A stretch of 64,000 nt of DNA, from positions 682,001 to 746,000 of the forward strand of contig JAUTDP010000016.1 of the NCBI GenBank assembly GCA_033439795.1, given 5' to 3'. The position numbers and the translations under genes were made by a program. This document shows, piece by piece, positions 23,401 through 33,384 of this stretch. This DNA comes from Sordaria brevicollis. Its lineage: Eukaryota; Ascomycota; Sordariomycetes; Sordariales; Sordariaceae. The notes under the pieces are model-generated. The model searched no databases. It saw only the letters and a list, made by a program, of their open reading frames with translations, and was not told where the DNA came from. How positions within the stretch are numbered: position 1 is the first letter of the stretch; each line of letters opens with the position of its first letter.

Positions 23401-24153
23401 CAGGGTTGGGAATTAGTACTGTACTAATTAGTAGTACTAGAGTACTAGACTTTAGTACTAGTACTAGTACTGCCCCAATACTAGACTAGTCCAGTACTAG
23501 TACTAGACTAGTACTAGACTTTAGTATACTAGAAATACTAATTTTTGAAAATCGATATTTTATAATATTATTGGATTTGTATATATTCTTTATAAATATT
23601 TATATATAAAACTACTTGTTTTTATACTAAAATATTTTTATTTAATTTATAATTAACATTTCAAAAACGGTTATATAAATATAAGTATAAATAATTTAAG
23701 AAAAATATTATCCAAAATCTAATTAAAGATTTAAAATATACAATTTTTACTTTATAATAATATATATTTATATTATATAAAATATTAATATTTTAAAAAT
23801 CAAAAATACTAATTAGTATTTTTAGTAGTACTAGAATACTAGAGTAGTACTAGAGTAGTACTAAAATAGTACTAATTAGTACCTTGAGTAGTACTAGAGT
23901 ACTAGAGTAGTACTAGAGTAGTACTAAAATAGTACTGATTAGTACCTTTAGTAGTACTAGAGTACTAGAGTAGTACTAGAGTAGTACTAAAATAATACTA
24001 ATTAGTACTACTCTAGTACTCTAGTACTACTAAAAATGCTAATTAGTATTTTCGATTTTAGTATTATAAATTTAATATAATAAGAAATTAAGAATATAAT
24101 AATAATAATAGTAATAATAATAAGACTAATAATACTAATAATAATAATAATAG

Positions 24154-24189
<36 letters not shown>

Positions 24190-25189
24190 GACTAATAATA
24201 CTAATAATAATAATAATGGTAATAATAATAATAATAATTATTAGGATTGTGATAAACGGTTTTTGAATAAGTAGGCTGTAGAATACCACTGGAATTAATA
24301 AAAAAGGTTAAAGAAACAAGGTAAGCTTTATAAGGCTTGCTTTGAAAAAATTTAACATATATATATATATAGAAGCAAGGGTTTTATTTATTTTTTATTA
24401 ATTATAATAAATTAATTTTCTAAATACGAATTAAAATGGATAAAATATTAATATATATGGGGAGGAGGTTTATCAATTATTAAATAAAGGGAATGTATTA
24501 TTTGATAGTAAAATTATTATAACACGATTATATATATATAAATATATTATATTTATTACAGTATTTTTTTTATAAAGAATTTAATAATATAAATAATAAG
24601 TATGAATTATAAAAGATTTATAATAAAATTAAAAAATTAACCCTATATATTATTAAATTATACATTCTATATATATTTATTTATTATTGAAGTTTAATTT
24701 ATTATATAAAATAATAAAATATTTAATATTATCCTAGAAATACTAAATTAGTATTTCTAATACTAGACTAATATTTTTAGTACTAGATTAGTATTTCTAG
24801 TACTAAACTAGTATTTCTAGTACTAGACTAGTATTTCTAGTACTAGACTAGTATTTTTAGTACTAGACTAGTATTTCTAGTACTAATTAGTATTTTAGTA
24901 GTACTAGAGTACTAAAATAGTACTAATTAGTACTAATTAGTATTTTTATTTCCTTTATAACTTTACGAAAAATAGGTTTTTTCTAAAATTAATAATACCA
25001 TTAAAACCGGCTTCTTTTATAGTATATATAATATATAATAACTTTTTTTCGAAAATACTAAAAATACTTTAGTACTACTAAAATACTAGAGTACTAATTA
25101 GTATTAGTACTAGGTCTAGTACTAGTACTAGACCTCTAGTACTAGTACTAGTCAAATACTAGACTAGAGTAGTACTAATCCCAACCCTG
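23401..25189. mobile_element. hAT-like non-autonomous element with TAGTACTA arrays
   Basis: The element begins CAGGGTTGGGAATTAGTACT and ends with the inverted form AGTACTAATCCCAACCCTG (one-base indel). It is flanked by the exact 8-bp direct duplication CTAACTAT (23393-23400 and 25190-25197). An 8-bp target duplication and CAGGG-type termini are hallmarks of the hAT superfamily. There is no transposase frame, so it is non-autonomous or gutted. Both ends carry dense TAGTACTAG palindromes. At 23818-24008 a unit of about 63 bp occurs three times, and at about 24755-24900 a unit of about 23 bp occurs six or seven times. An AAT/AAC-like trinucleotide tract lies at about 24095-24240. The middle is very AT-rich. 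Confidence 0.85.
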
Positions 25190-25313
25190 CTAACTATCGC
25201 CACTGTTATCTTTCTAAGTTTTCCCCCAATTGAAGATCATCTCCCTCGGTTCCAACGACATAATAGCCACGATCCCCAAACCCGAAGAACAAACAACGAG
25301 CTGCTCAACAAGC

Positions 25314-25619
25314 CTAATTCCCCTTGGCAGCCTCAGTTCTCTGCCTCTTCTCCCGCCTCGCCATATCAGCCGCCTCTCTCTTCTTGTTCTCCTCCTCACG
25401 CTTCCGGATCTGCTCCTGCCTAGACTTCTCAGCCTGCTCAAGTCTCTTCTTCTTGTCCTCCTCCTTGCGCTTCTTCTCCGCCTCTTTGGCAGCGTCGCTG
25501 AGGAAGTAGGAGGTTAGCGTGTAGTCCACGTATAGAGCCAAGAAGGCGAAGAGGAAGAAACCGAGGATGCTAAGACCGGGAAGGTAGTCTAGGAGCTGGA
25601 CGTACCGGTTGTCGGCCAT
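25314..25619 (-). CDS. Small single-pass membrane protein with charged coiled coil
   Basis: This intronless frame of 101 residues starts at an ATG (MADNRYVQLLDYLPGLSILG). Residues about 12-40 form one hydrophobic segment with a proline break, then a possible second short segment, followed from about residue 43 by a continuous Lys/Glu/Arg-rich helix (KEAEKKRKEEDKKKRLEQAE) to the end. The layout suggests a membrane-anchored protein with a cytosolic coiled coil. Function unknown. The hAT-like element ends 125 bp beyond its stop codon. The ATG is preceded by an A/C-rich leader. It is not clearly related to the neighbouring coiled-coil gene at 26259-26754. Confidence 0.7.
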   Translation of the reverse strand: MADNRYVQLLDYLPGLSILGFFLFAFLALYVDYTLTSYFLSDAAKEAEKKRKEEDKKKRLEQAEKSRQEQIRKREEENKKREAADMARREKRQRTEAAKGN

Positions 25620-26258
25620 TTTGTTCGTTTGGGTGATTTTTACTGGTTACTTGACTTTGTAAGTGTTCAAACTTGAGTTGGTAAGTTGGTTGGGATCTGT
25701 CGATGAGGGAGAAACAATATTGGGCGCTAACAAGGCAACAGGTATGAGCTTTTATACCTTTGCCCTCGGAGCACACATTCTGCCTCACAAAGTAGTAAGG
25801 CACAGCTATAAAGTCATTGGTAACACTCTACACGCCTGGACTCTCGAGATGGCCAGATCATGCATCATTTGCGTAACTTGTCGACGTATTCATAAGAAGT
25901 TTGCGTCGGGCTAATGACTGGCATTGGGCTGGAGGTTATAGAAGTATGTTCGAAGACGTAAGTTATACTGGGCAAACGGCTTTCCTTACTCACTTGCCTG
26001 TTTACCTTTCATTTCCGTCGCCAACGCATCTAGGCTTGTCTTCGAGATATATGACCACGGAGACCAGAGATCAGGCCTAGGCTCATCTTTTCGCGTCTAT
26101 AGGTAGTGTCCCTACAGTCATGCTTCACGCCCTTACCCGCTCCTAATCTCACGAGCCGAGTAAGCAAAGACCCCCTCATCCCCATCGCCCTCCACCCCGC
26201 CCTCCATCTTCTAGGCTTAGTCTCCATCTCGTCAGCCTAGCGTCAGCCCAGCGTCAGC
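25620..26258. other. Spacer between two small coiled-coil genes
   Basis: Probable promoter of the 101-residue membrane protein and 3' region of the next gene. Short direct CAGCCTAG/AGCCTAG-type repeats lie near 26220-26260. No coding frame is convincing. Confidence 0.4.
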
Positions 26259-26754
26259 CTAAGAAGCCTTCTCGTCCTCGACAGCAGAAGCCTTGGACTC
26301 GCCCTTGAGGGTAGCAGAGCTCTTCTTAGCCTTGAGCTTCTGCTTCTTGGCCTTGCCCTGGGCCTTCTTCGCCTCCTTGCGAGCCTTGGCCTCGGCCGCC
26401 TTCTTCGCTTCCTTGCGGGCCTTGGCCTCGGCCGCCTTCTTCTCCTTCTTGGCCTCTAGCTCCTTCTCGCGAGCTTCCTCTTCTTCCTTGCGAGCCTCCT
26501 CCTCTTTGCGCTTTGGGCGCATGGCTTCGTCGTATTCGCGGATGCGCTTGTAGTAGCTGTTTGGTTGGGTGAAGCATAATGGTTAGTATCTGCTGACGAA
26601 ATGAAGGTGAGGAGGGATTAGGTGGGGAAGGGTAAGGTAAGATGGATAAGGAAAGACAGGTGAGGAAGGAGTAAGCGGAATGGTGGCAGTAACATGACTG
26701 GACTTACTTGTACACAGCGTCATCCTTGGTCAAGGCATTGTGGTAGGGACCCAT
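26259..26754 (-). CDS. Small lysine/alanine-rich coiled-coil protein, two exons
   Basis: Exon 1 is 26754-26708 (MGPYHNALTKDDAVY plus two bases). It is followed by a 151-bp intron with donor GTAAGTCC and acceptor CCAAACAG, then exon 2, 26556-26259. The join gives an uninterrupted 114-residue protein. The first 28 residues, ending NYYKRIREYDEAM, look like a short ordered segment; the rest is a highly charged helix with an internal duplication (AAEAKARKEAKKA twice), ending in a Ser/Glu-rich tail. The frame would start only at an internal Met without the intron, and the splice signals are strong, so the two-exon model is preferred. Function unknown; the basic helix would suit RNA or ribosome binding, but that is only a guess. 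Confidence 0.7.
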
Positions 26755-27911
26755 CTTTGCTCTTGCTTGCTTGCTGTTGGTAGTTTCGTAAGTGCGATCT
26801 TTTGTGTGGTTTGTTCTTGTTTTCTTTGCGATGATCTTCGTTCAGATCTTTCTTTGCGTCAGGTTGCTTTGCTTCGCTTGAAGTTTGACTTGAAAGTTCG
26901 GAAAGCACGAGACGTATGCGAGCGATCTAGATCTTTCTTGAGTTCGCGGGATTGCAAGTTTGATGGATGGTTTGTCACGGTGGATTGTGAGGACGGGAAG
27001 TTCTTTTAAAGACGCGACGAGGACACAACTGGAGGTGGTTTGCCCGTAACGGCGCGGCCCGTTCTGTGTGAAAACCTTAGGGCAACCGCTGGTTGGTTTG
27101 AAAGGGAACGGATGGGACGAACACTTCACTTCACCCGCTCGGCTGCTCTTGGGGAGCCTCATCACTGGACTGGACTCGGGTGGAAATTTTGGATGATGGG
27201 AGACGTGAAGTTCAGACGGGACGGGAAGGTTGAGGTACTTGGGTTGAGTACCGCCCGACTTCATATTGACTTTGAGAGTCCGGCTATTGTGTCGTGGACT
27301 TTGCTGGTTTGGCCATGTTTCTTTGCGATTTCATCCTATTTTTATGCTGGAGCTGACTTCTTCCGGTGGTCTGGGCATCGTATCTGCTACTGAACTGCTA
27401 TTGTTGTTTGTGGGATGTGGTCGTCGTCGGATTTAGGTTTGTTGTTTGAGTGACGGGGATGTACTCGGGCTTCGAGATGGATGACAGCCCGTGCGGTAAT
27501 TCTGGACCTTCGGAACATTGAACCAGATCGAATGAGAGGTTGACGACATCCATGTTGGGAAGCTGCGATGTTTCCTGGTTGAGCAGCTTCACTTCCTCAC
27601 TTTGTGAAGCTGGAACGGAAGGAGCAGAGCGTCGAGGAATGAGCAACTTCGAGTCAAGGAAGGAGCAAGATTTTCGGAAGCCACGATGTTGCCCGTGTTG
27701 AGCACCTTGAATTTTTCCGAGTCCGTCTATGCGAAGCAGGAAGGAGCAGAGCATTGTGAAGTGAGCAAGATCAAGTTGAGGGAAGGAACAGGCTTCTGGC
27801 TGCGAATATGTCAGGCGGTACCTGCATTTTCTGTCAGTCGTCGATGGGAAATCCACCTCACGTGCAGAAGGGCAGTTGTTGTTCCACTTTTTTTTTTTTC
27901 CTTTTTTCTTT

Positions 27912-27950
<39 letters not shown>

Positions 27951-28742
27951 GAGATTTATTCAGGGCCATTCATTCCTCCCCAACACATCTGACAACTTTT
28001 GAACCTTTTTCCGGGCTGCTCCGGTGTCAATGACTGCCGTTTATCTCTTTGAAAGCATTCCCCTTTCCCAACGCTACCTGGCTAAAGAGAAGCGACCTCC
28101 CAAGATCACTCTTTTCTTCATTCGCCCAATCTTCGTTCTTAGCAGTTATTTTGTGTCTGCTGCAATGATGACTCCATATCTTTGCCAAAACTCCTTTCAC
28201 GAAGCTGAGCAACCATCGGCAAGTCCTTCGCACCTTTCTTCGTTATTGCTCTTTTTGTCTACAGCACGATATCATCATCATGCCAACACATTCGTCTGCC
28301 GGTGCCGATCTGCAGCAGTGATGGTCGTGATGGTCGTGATGCAACAACGGTGGTGTTGTTGGTCCGTGCTCACTTGAGGCTCTCGTGTGTCACGGTGTCA
28401 CCGCTCAATTGGCCATCAATCTTTTTTTGGATCGTCTCCCCATTGCAACAAATTGCACCATCCCTCGTTTCTGGTTTTTTTGTTGTCAAATGATCACCCA
28501 TTTCGAAGCGACCCTTGACCGACAATTTTCCAAGGCGGCCCTGACCCTGCCCCGCTGGCGACCAACACATCCGCACGGGCCACCCAACTCCAACCCTCTG
28601 CGTTTAGCTGCTAACAGCCGCTAAACGATGGCGCCAAAAATTTCAGCGGGCGCTTGGCTTGGAGCCGCCCAAAATTTTGCTCCATCAAGTTCATCGACGA
28701 CGCTTCATCAAATCTCGGCGAGACTACGTGCCCCATTACACA
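26755..28742. other. Two-kilobase spacer with a long T tract
   Basis: The stretch contains the promoter of the gene at 26259-26754 and probably the leader of the AlkB gene at its right end. A minus-strand frame at about 27754-27398 is open from an ATG but contains repeated GAAGGAGCAGAG-type units and lacks a recognisable domain. The T tract at 27888-27946 is listed separately. Confidence 0.4.
27888..27946 (-). repeat. Long T tract, possible poly(A) tail of a retrocopy on the minus strand
   Basis: The plus strand has T12, a C/T-mixed stretch, then 33 uninterrupted T (27914-27946). On the minus strand this reads as a long A tail following CTGAATAAATCTCAATT, with an AATAAA polyadenylation signal 8 bases before it. 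That order is what a reverse-transcribed and inserted transcript leaves. No source transcript or target duplication could be recognised. Confidence 0.4.
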
Positions 28743-29603
28743 ATGACACTCACCAAGCAGTCGGCGCCTGTCCCAGTCACGGACCCTGAGAATCCCAAAA
28801 TCCAACGATGGGACGACATCGGGCTGGTGCTCATCCACGACTTCATCACTGAAGAAGAAGAGGCCGCCATGATTGCTGCCTTCCACGACGTCGACCCTCG
28901 TCTGGACGGCAAGAGACGCATCAGTCAGCACTTTGGCTACCACTTCGACTACACCACCTTTGGCGCCTCCGAGACCAGCTTCACGCCGGTGCCTTCATAC
29001 ATCACCAACTTCCTCCCTCGTCTGCCCATCCAGGACTACCTCCCCGACCAGTTCACCGCGCAGTACTACCCTCCTGGCGCCGGCATCCCTCCGCATGTCG
29101 ACACGCACTCCATGTTCGGCGAGGCTTTGTACAGCTTGTCGTATGGAAGTGCGGTGCCCATGGTGTTCAGAATGTCGGATGCAAACGACGCTCGCAAGAT
29201 GAGGTTGCCGAGAAGGTCTCTTCAGTCAGTATCAGAAAGCAAATTGGAAGGCGGTTCTGGTACCGATGCAAAGTCTACTGCGACTACTCCTGAGAGTCAG
29301 TCAACGTCAACGACAAAGGTGAAAAGTAAACCGGAAGAGCCAGTGTCAGAACATCCGTCGTGGGAGCTGTTGCTACCTCCTCGTTCGCTATTGCTCATGA
29401 CTGGCCCGTCGCGCTATGGCTACACACATGGCATCAAGTCTCGCAAGACTGACATCATCAATGGCGAAATGGTTCATCGACAGGGGAGGTATTCCATCAC
29501 CATGAGAACCATCCGGCGCGGGGATGAGATTGGATGCGACTGCATATTCCCTGGTGTTTGCGATGCCCGCATCCGTGAGGAACAACAACAGCAACAACAA
29601 TAA
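28743..29603 (+). CDS. AlkB-family 2-oxoglutarate/Fe(II) dioxygenase
   Basis: This 286-residue protein carries the AlkB core. An early segment (QRWDDIGLVLIHDFIT) is followed by the iron ligands H118 and D120 (QYYPPGAGIPPHVDTH), H229 (SRYGYTHGI) and the 2-oxoglutarate-binding motif RxSxTxR with R249 and R255 (RYSITMR). All catalytic residues are present. Enzymes of this family remove alkyl groups from nucleic acid bases or modify tRNA by oxidation; the layout resembles the AlkB domain of the ALKBH8 group more than bacterial AlkB, but the substrate cannot be told. A low-complexity Ser/Thr/Lys insert of about 50 residues (about 153-205) separates the two halves, and the C-terminus carries CDCIFPGVCD and then six Gln. 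The frame stays open upstream, but the first ATG is at 28743. No intron is needed. Confidence 0.9.
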   Translation: MTLTKQSAPVPVTDPENPKIQRWDDIGLVLIHDFITEEEEAAMIAAFHDVDPRLDGKRRISQHFGYHFDYTTFGASETSFTPVPSYITNFLPRLPIQDYLPDQFTAQYYPPGAGIPPHVDTHSMFGEALYSLSYGSAVPMVFRMSDANDARKMRLPRRSLQSVSESKLEGGSGTDAKSTATTPESQSTSTTKVKSKPEEPVSEHPSWELLLPPRSLLLMTGPSRYGYTHGIKSRKTDIINGEMVHRQGRYSITMRTIRRGDEIGCDCIFPGVCDARIREEQQQQQQ

Positions 29604-30308
29604 CGACAACAAGGCCGGCCAGCAGCGGCTCAGAGCATGGACGTTCAGGAGAAGTAGCGGTAGGCGGCAAGTCCAGACGAAAGAAGCAAGGTTAGCGGAC
29701 GCTAAAACGGCCAAATTCCAAGAGACGAAACACCAAGCACCCATCAAATTTTTCAGTCTTACACGTGGGAGCTGATCACGGGGTCTACATGGACGGCTCT
29801 AATTTGTTCGATGATCGGCGGAATCTCGTATGACAGGTGTCTAGCGATGAAAATTCTGCCTGTCAAATTGCCCAGAAAATGCCATGGAAGATGCAAAATG
29901 ACACGAAATTGGGTGCTCGTTGCCCCGTGGTTGGATCTAGCTCTTTCCAGGTACAAGGTCGTTTTTCCGAGGTCGAATCGGACGCTAAAATCCGGGGCCG
30001 CGGGCGGGGCTCTGTCAGAGGCGGGGGCTGGGCACCTCGAACAGGGTTACACCATAACCTAATTCAGCCCTTGGCAGGTACCCCACGATCGTCCACGAGG
30101 CCGATGACATGTTCTAGGGCCATCAGGTGACACGCCAGGACCGTCGACCTCCTTTGTTGACGACGGCCAAGGCACACTGTGTAAAAGTAGGTATGTCTTG
30201 AGAGTACATATACATATCAACCTCTTGGATGCCCTCTCTGATGTTTGGAAGCTGACCATCTCTCCATCAGCACACTCTTCGATTTGTTCCCCAAAAACAC
30301 ACTTCACA
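29604..30308. other. Spacer between the AlkB gene and the first F-box/ankyrin gene
   Basis: Contains the CAA/CAG-rich 3' end of the AlkB gene and the likely promoter and leader of the following gene. No coding frame is supportable. Confidence 0.4.
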
Positions 30309-32012
30309 ATGGACAGTCGAGACTACTTTTCAGATCTTCCCCACGAGCTTCACCTCACCATCTTCCAGCATCTCGAGGACATCACCAGGGATGACCGTGA
30401 AGAGCTCACATCAACACTCTTATCCCTTGCACAAGTCTCCCATCACATTCGCGCCACATACGAACCCATCCTCTTTCAACCAAATGGCGCTTCAGATCGG
30501 GCCCTGCGATGGGGTGCCTTCCACGGCTTGATCCCCGTGATGGAGAAGGCTCTCTATCATGGAGCATCCATCAAGGCAGAAGGCCCTCATCCTCTGGGAC
30601 CAGAATACACCTTTCCCACGAAAACCGGCATCTTCACGGGCCCGGGCAAGGGTAGCCCTCTTCACTTCGCCGCCATGAACGGTCAAAACGGTGCCGTCAA
30701 GTGGCTTCTCGACCACGGAGCTTCATTGCACGAACCCTCCAAGAACCTGTGCAAGTGTGTCGACCCACAGATTCCCCAGGGCTTCTTGACGGATCTTGGA
30801 CGGATTTCTCAGAATCACGGCAGCCTCAACCACGACGCGCTTAGCTTGGCGCTGTGCCACCGTCATTCCTCCACGGCTCAACTTCTTATCGACCACGGGG
30901 CCTTGGAAGGAAACGCCGAAGTTTCCGCCCTCCATACAGCAGCAGCCACGGGCCAACACGACCTCTTCTTCGAGATTCTGCGACATGTAAGACGACGTGT
31001 TTCCTCAGATGCTCCAATCGAGTCACGGTTCACGGCCCTACACTATGCGGCCTGCTCTCCCGTAGCGTCTCCTACGTTCATCCAACAAATGGTCAAGGCT
31101 GGAGCTCACCTCATTGAATCTGCTCCCCGCACCGACTTGCCTGTGTTTTACGCCGCACTCAATGGCTCATGGGCCGTTGCCACGATGTTCCTGGACGTTG
31201 GCCTCGACATGACCGAAGCCCAAGCACAACTTTACCGCACTGCAGGTATCAGTCTTGAAGGCGCCCTCGTTCATGCCGCTGCCTTTGCACCAGAGCCGCC
31301 AAGCGAATTGCCGACCAGCAGCGAATGGTTTGACGGCCGGAAGCGCTTCCTCGAACGACTAGCACGTCAAGATCCCAACTGTGTGAACGCCATTTATAGG
31401 AACGCGCATTGGTATACCAACGATACGCCCCTCAAGCGGGCCGCAGCCAAGAGCCGCGTCGAACTCGTCCGCATTCTCCTGGATCTGGGTGCCGATCCTA
31501 ACGTCACAGCCGGCGCCTGCTCCGAAACAGTCCTCCACGCTCTCACTCGATGCAATCTCCCTGTCTACCCCGACGACAACCCGACTCGCGTCAGCCACCC
31601 CAACTATGACTTCTATACTTGTCAAATCGAGAATATCGCTACATCAGTCGAGAAGCGCCTGGCCGCCACTACTCCTATCATCATTGCCCTGCTGGAACAT
31701 GGTGCCTCGGTCGATGGAGTCAAAGACAGGGATGGCAAGACGCCAATGGACTTGGTGATCCGTTACCAGGTGGCCGAGAGGGCGGACACGGCCAAGAAGT
31801 ACATTGTCCTCTTCGAGGCTGTGAAGCTGCTGAGAGTCCTGCTGAAGCACGCAAAGCGTGAGTGCTTGAAGGATGAGCAGCGGCGCAGGGCCAAGACGGC
31901 CGTCAAGAGAATGGAGACGGAGCTCGAAGGGTGGTGGTGCTTCAACCCCAGATCCAGGCCCATCGGAGGTGTTGGGCACAGTCATATTCCTTCTTTCACA
32001 CCTGGTTATTAG
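30309..32012 (+). CDS. F-box and ankyrin-repeat protein 1
   Basis: This 567-residue protein begins with an F-box (residues about 7-55, FSDLPHELHLTIFQHLED, later LLSLAQVSHHIRATYEPILF). Ankyrin repeats follow: GSPLHFAAMNGQNGAVKWLL, DALSLALCHRHSSTAQLLID, SALHTAAATGQHDLFFEIL, TALHYAACSPVASPTFIQQM, TPLKRAAAKSRVELVRILLD and further partial units. F-box proteins connect bound targets to SCF ubiquitin ligase; ankyrin repeats would select the target. Between the second and third repeats a short Cys motif (KNLCKC) occurs, and it recurs in the paralog downstream (RNMCRC). The frame is open upstream but only through a TTG, so the ATG at 30309 in context CACAATGG is the start. No intron needed. It forms a tandem pair with the gene at 33385-34758. 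Confidence 0.85.
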   Translation: MDSRDYFSDLPHELHLTIFQHLEDITRDDREELTSTLLSLAQVSHHIRATYEPILFQPNGASDRALRWGAFHGLIPVMEKALYHGASIKAEGPHPLGPEYTFPTKTGIFTGPGKGSPLHFAAMNGQNGAVKWLLDHGASLHEPSKNLCKCVDPQIPQGFLTDLGRISQNHGSLNHDALSLALCHRHSSTAQLLIDHGALEGNAEVSALHTAAATGQHDLFFEILRHVRRRVSSDAPIESRFTALHYAACSPVASPTFIQQMVKAGAHLIESAPRTDLPVFYAALNGSWAVATMFLDVGLDMTEAQAQLYRTAGISLEGALVHAAAFAPEPPSELPTSSEWFDGRKRFLERLARQDPNCVNAIYRNAHWYTNDTPLKRAAAKSRVELVRILLDLGADPNVTAGACSETVLHALTRCNLPVYPDDNPTRVSHPNYDFYTCQIENIATSVEKRLAATTPIIIALLEHGASVDGVKDRDGKTPMDLVIRYQVAERADTAKKYIVLFEAVKLLRVLLKHAKRECLKDEQRRRAKTAVKRMETELEGWWCFNPRSRPIGGVGHSHIPSFTPGY

Positions 32013-33384
32013 CGTGCATGGTTTTCGGTCTCACTAAAAGTTTTTTTTTGGCTTTGGGATTTCTCTGGTTTCATGATTCTCTTTTCTTTTTCTTTTTCTC
32101 TTATCCTCTTTGTCAATCACGGTTTAATTTTGTCGGTATTAGCGGGTTTTGGTGGGACAAAAGTTTTCTGCTTTGAAGTTTTTGGTTGCTTTACACTTAC
32201 ACACACACTTGGAGCTCGTCTACTATGGACTTTTGTCTCCTTTGAATAATAATGTGTTATCCCTCTCAGTTGCTTGTTCTTTTTGGACGTGGATGTCGCT
32301 TGATTCTGTCGTCATATTGCGTGCTTGGCCTGGTTTGAGATATGTGTAGTGCTTGTTCGGGCTGATCTTGGACAGATGTTTTCGGATAACCTCATTCAGA
32401 AGTCTGCTTGGAGGATTCGATTCACGTATGGAATGGGACGTCGTGTTGGATTATATTCGTGTCAACTGTTCCTGACCTTCATTCACCCGTTACTGCTCTT
32501 CCCGATCTTTCTGTATCGCGACGCTGATCTGACTTCATGAAGGAAGTGTCCTTGCAGGGGCTACGACGACCTTTGACGACCACAAGCTTGAGTTGATGGC
32601 AGTGCGACGGCAACGCTCATTCCATTCTCCAATAGCTCGCGAATTGTTCGAGACCGTGTCTTCTCATGTTGACATGGCCCAGACAAACTCATGTTCGCCA
32701 GTATCACAAGTACCGGGGAACCTTCTCCTTAACTACCTACCTCTACCTTACGCTGCTGCCGGGGCTCCTTCCAGCTTTCCTCGCCCAAGGAGCGCTCGCT
32801 GGTCTCCTTTCCAAGCTTAAGCCACATCCCAAAGGTCAAGATCAGACGAGGAAAGTCAGCTGCTGTGGCAGAGAAGTGTCCAACGCTGTGGCCAGCCACT
32901 AGCCCCAGGGCTTGAAGGTCCAAAACCCAAATCGAACTCAGACCGTCAGACGGCTGGAAGGATGCCTGAACGCGGAAGGTACACAACTTCACAAGCTACC
33001 TAGCTGTCGAAATTTCGGTCACCTTCTCCTACGCTTATTCACTTCCGAGCAACGCGCCCACAACTTTTTCCCCTAATAATTAGTCGACCGCTGACCGGGC
33101 CAGGATCTCTCTTTCCTCCCTTCCTCCATCTCGCCGATAAACGTTCACCACGACGGAACTCTCTGCTCACATCATCCTTGGAGGTACAACTACTTTATGA
33201 TACTGTAAGTGCCGTCTTTATGAATCATATCAACACCTACATTCCTCTCTTCACTCGAAAATTTCTGCGTTTTTTCTATCACTCTTCCTAATGCAGCCCT
33301 GTTAGAAGTCGTACCAGTCATGGGCGTCAATCTCCTCTCTCTATCCAGCTTTTCTCAAACTAACTCGATAAGACAGTCGTCAAA
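32013..33384. other. Spacer and spliced leader of the second F-box/ankyrin gene
   Basis: Only short frames are open. A leader intron of the downstream gene is likely at 33205-33296: donor GTAAGT, a branch-like CTAAT, acceptor ATGCAG, 92 bp. CT-rich DNA upstream of it fits a transcription start near 33100. Confidence 0.4.

Noticed and set aside
24008..24289. Ile/Ser-rich frame in the hAT-like element
   Set aside because: It is the translation of an AAT-type trinucleotide tract, not a gene.
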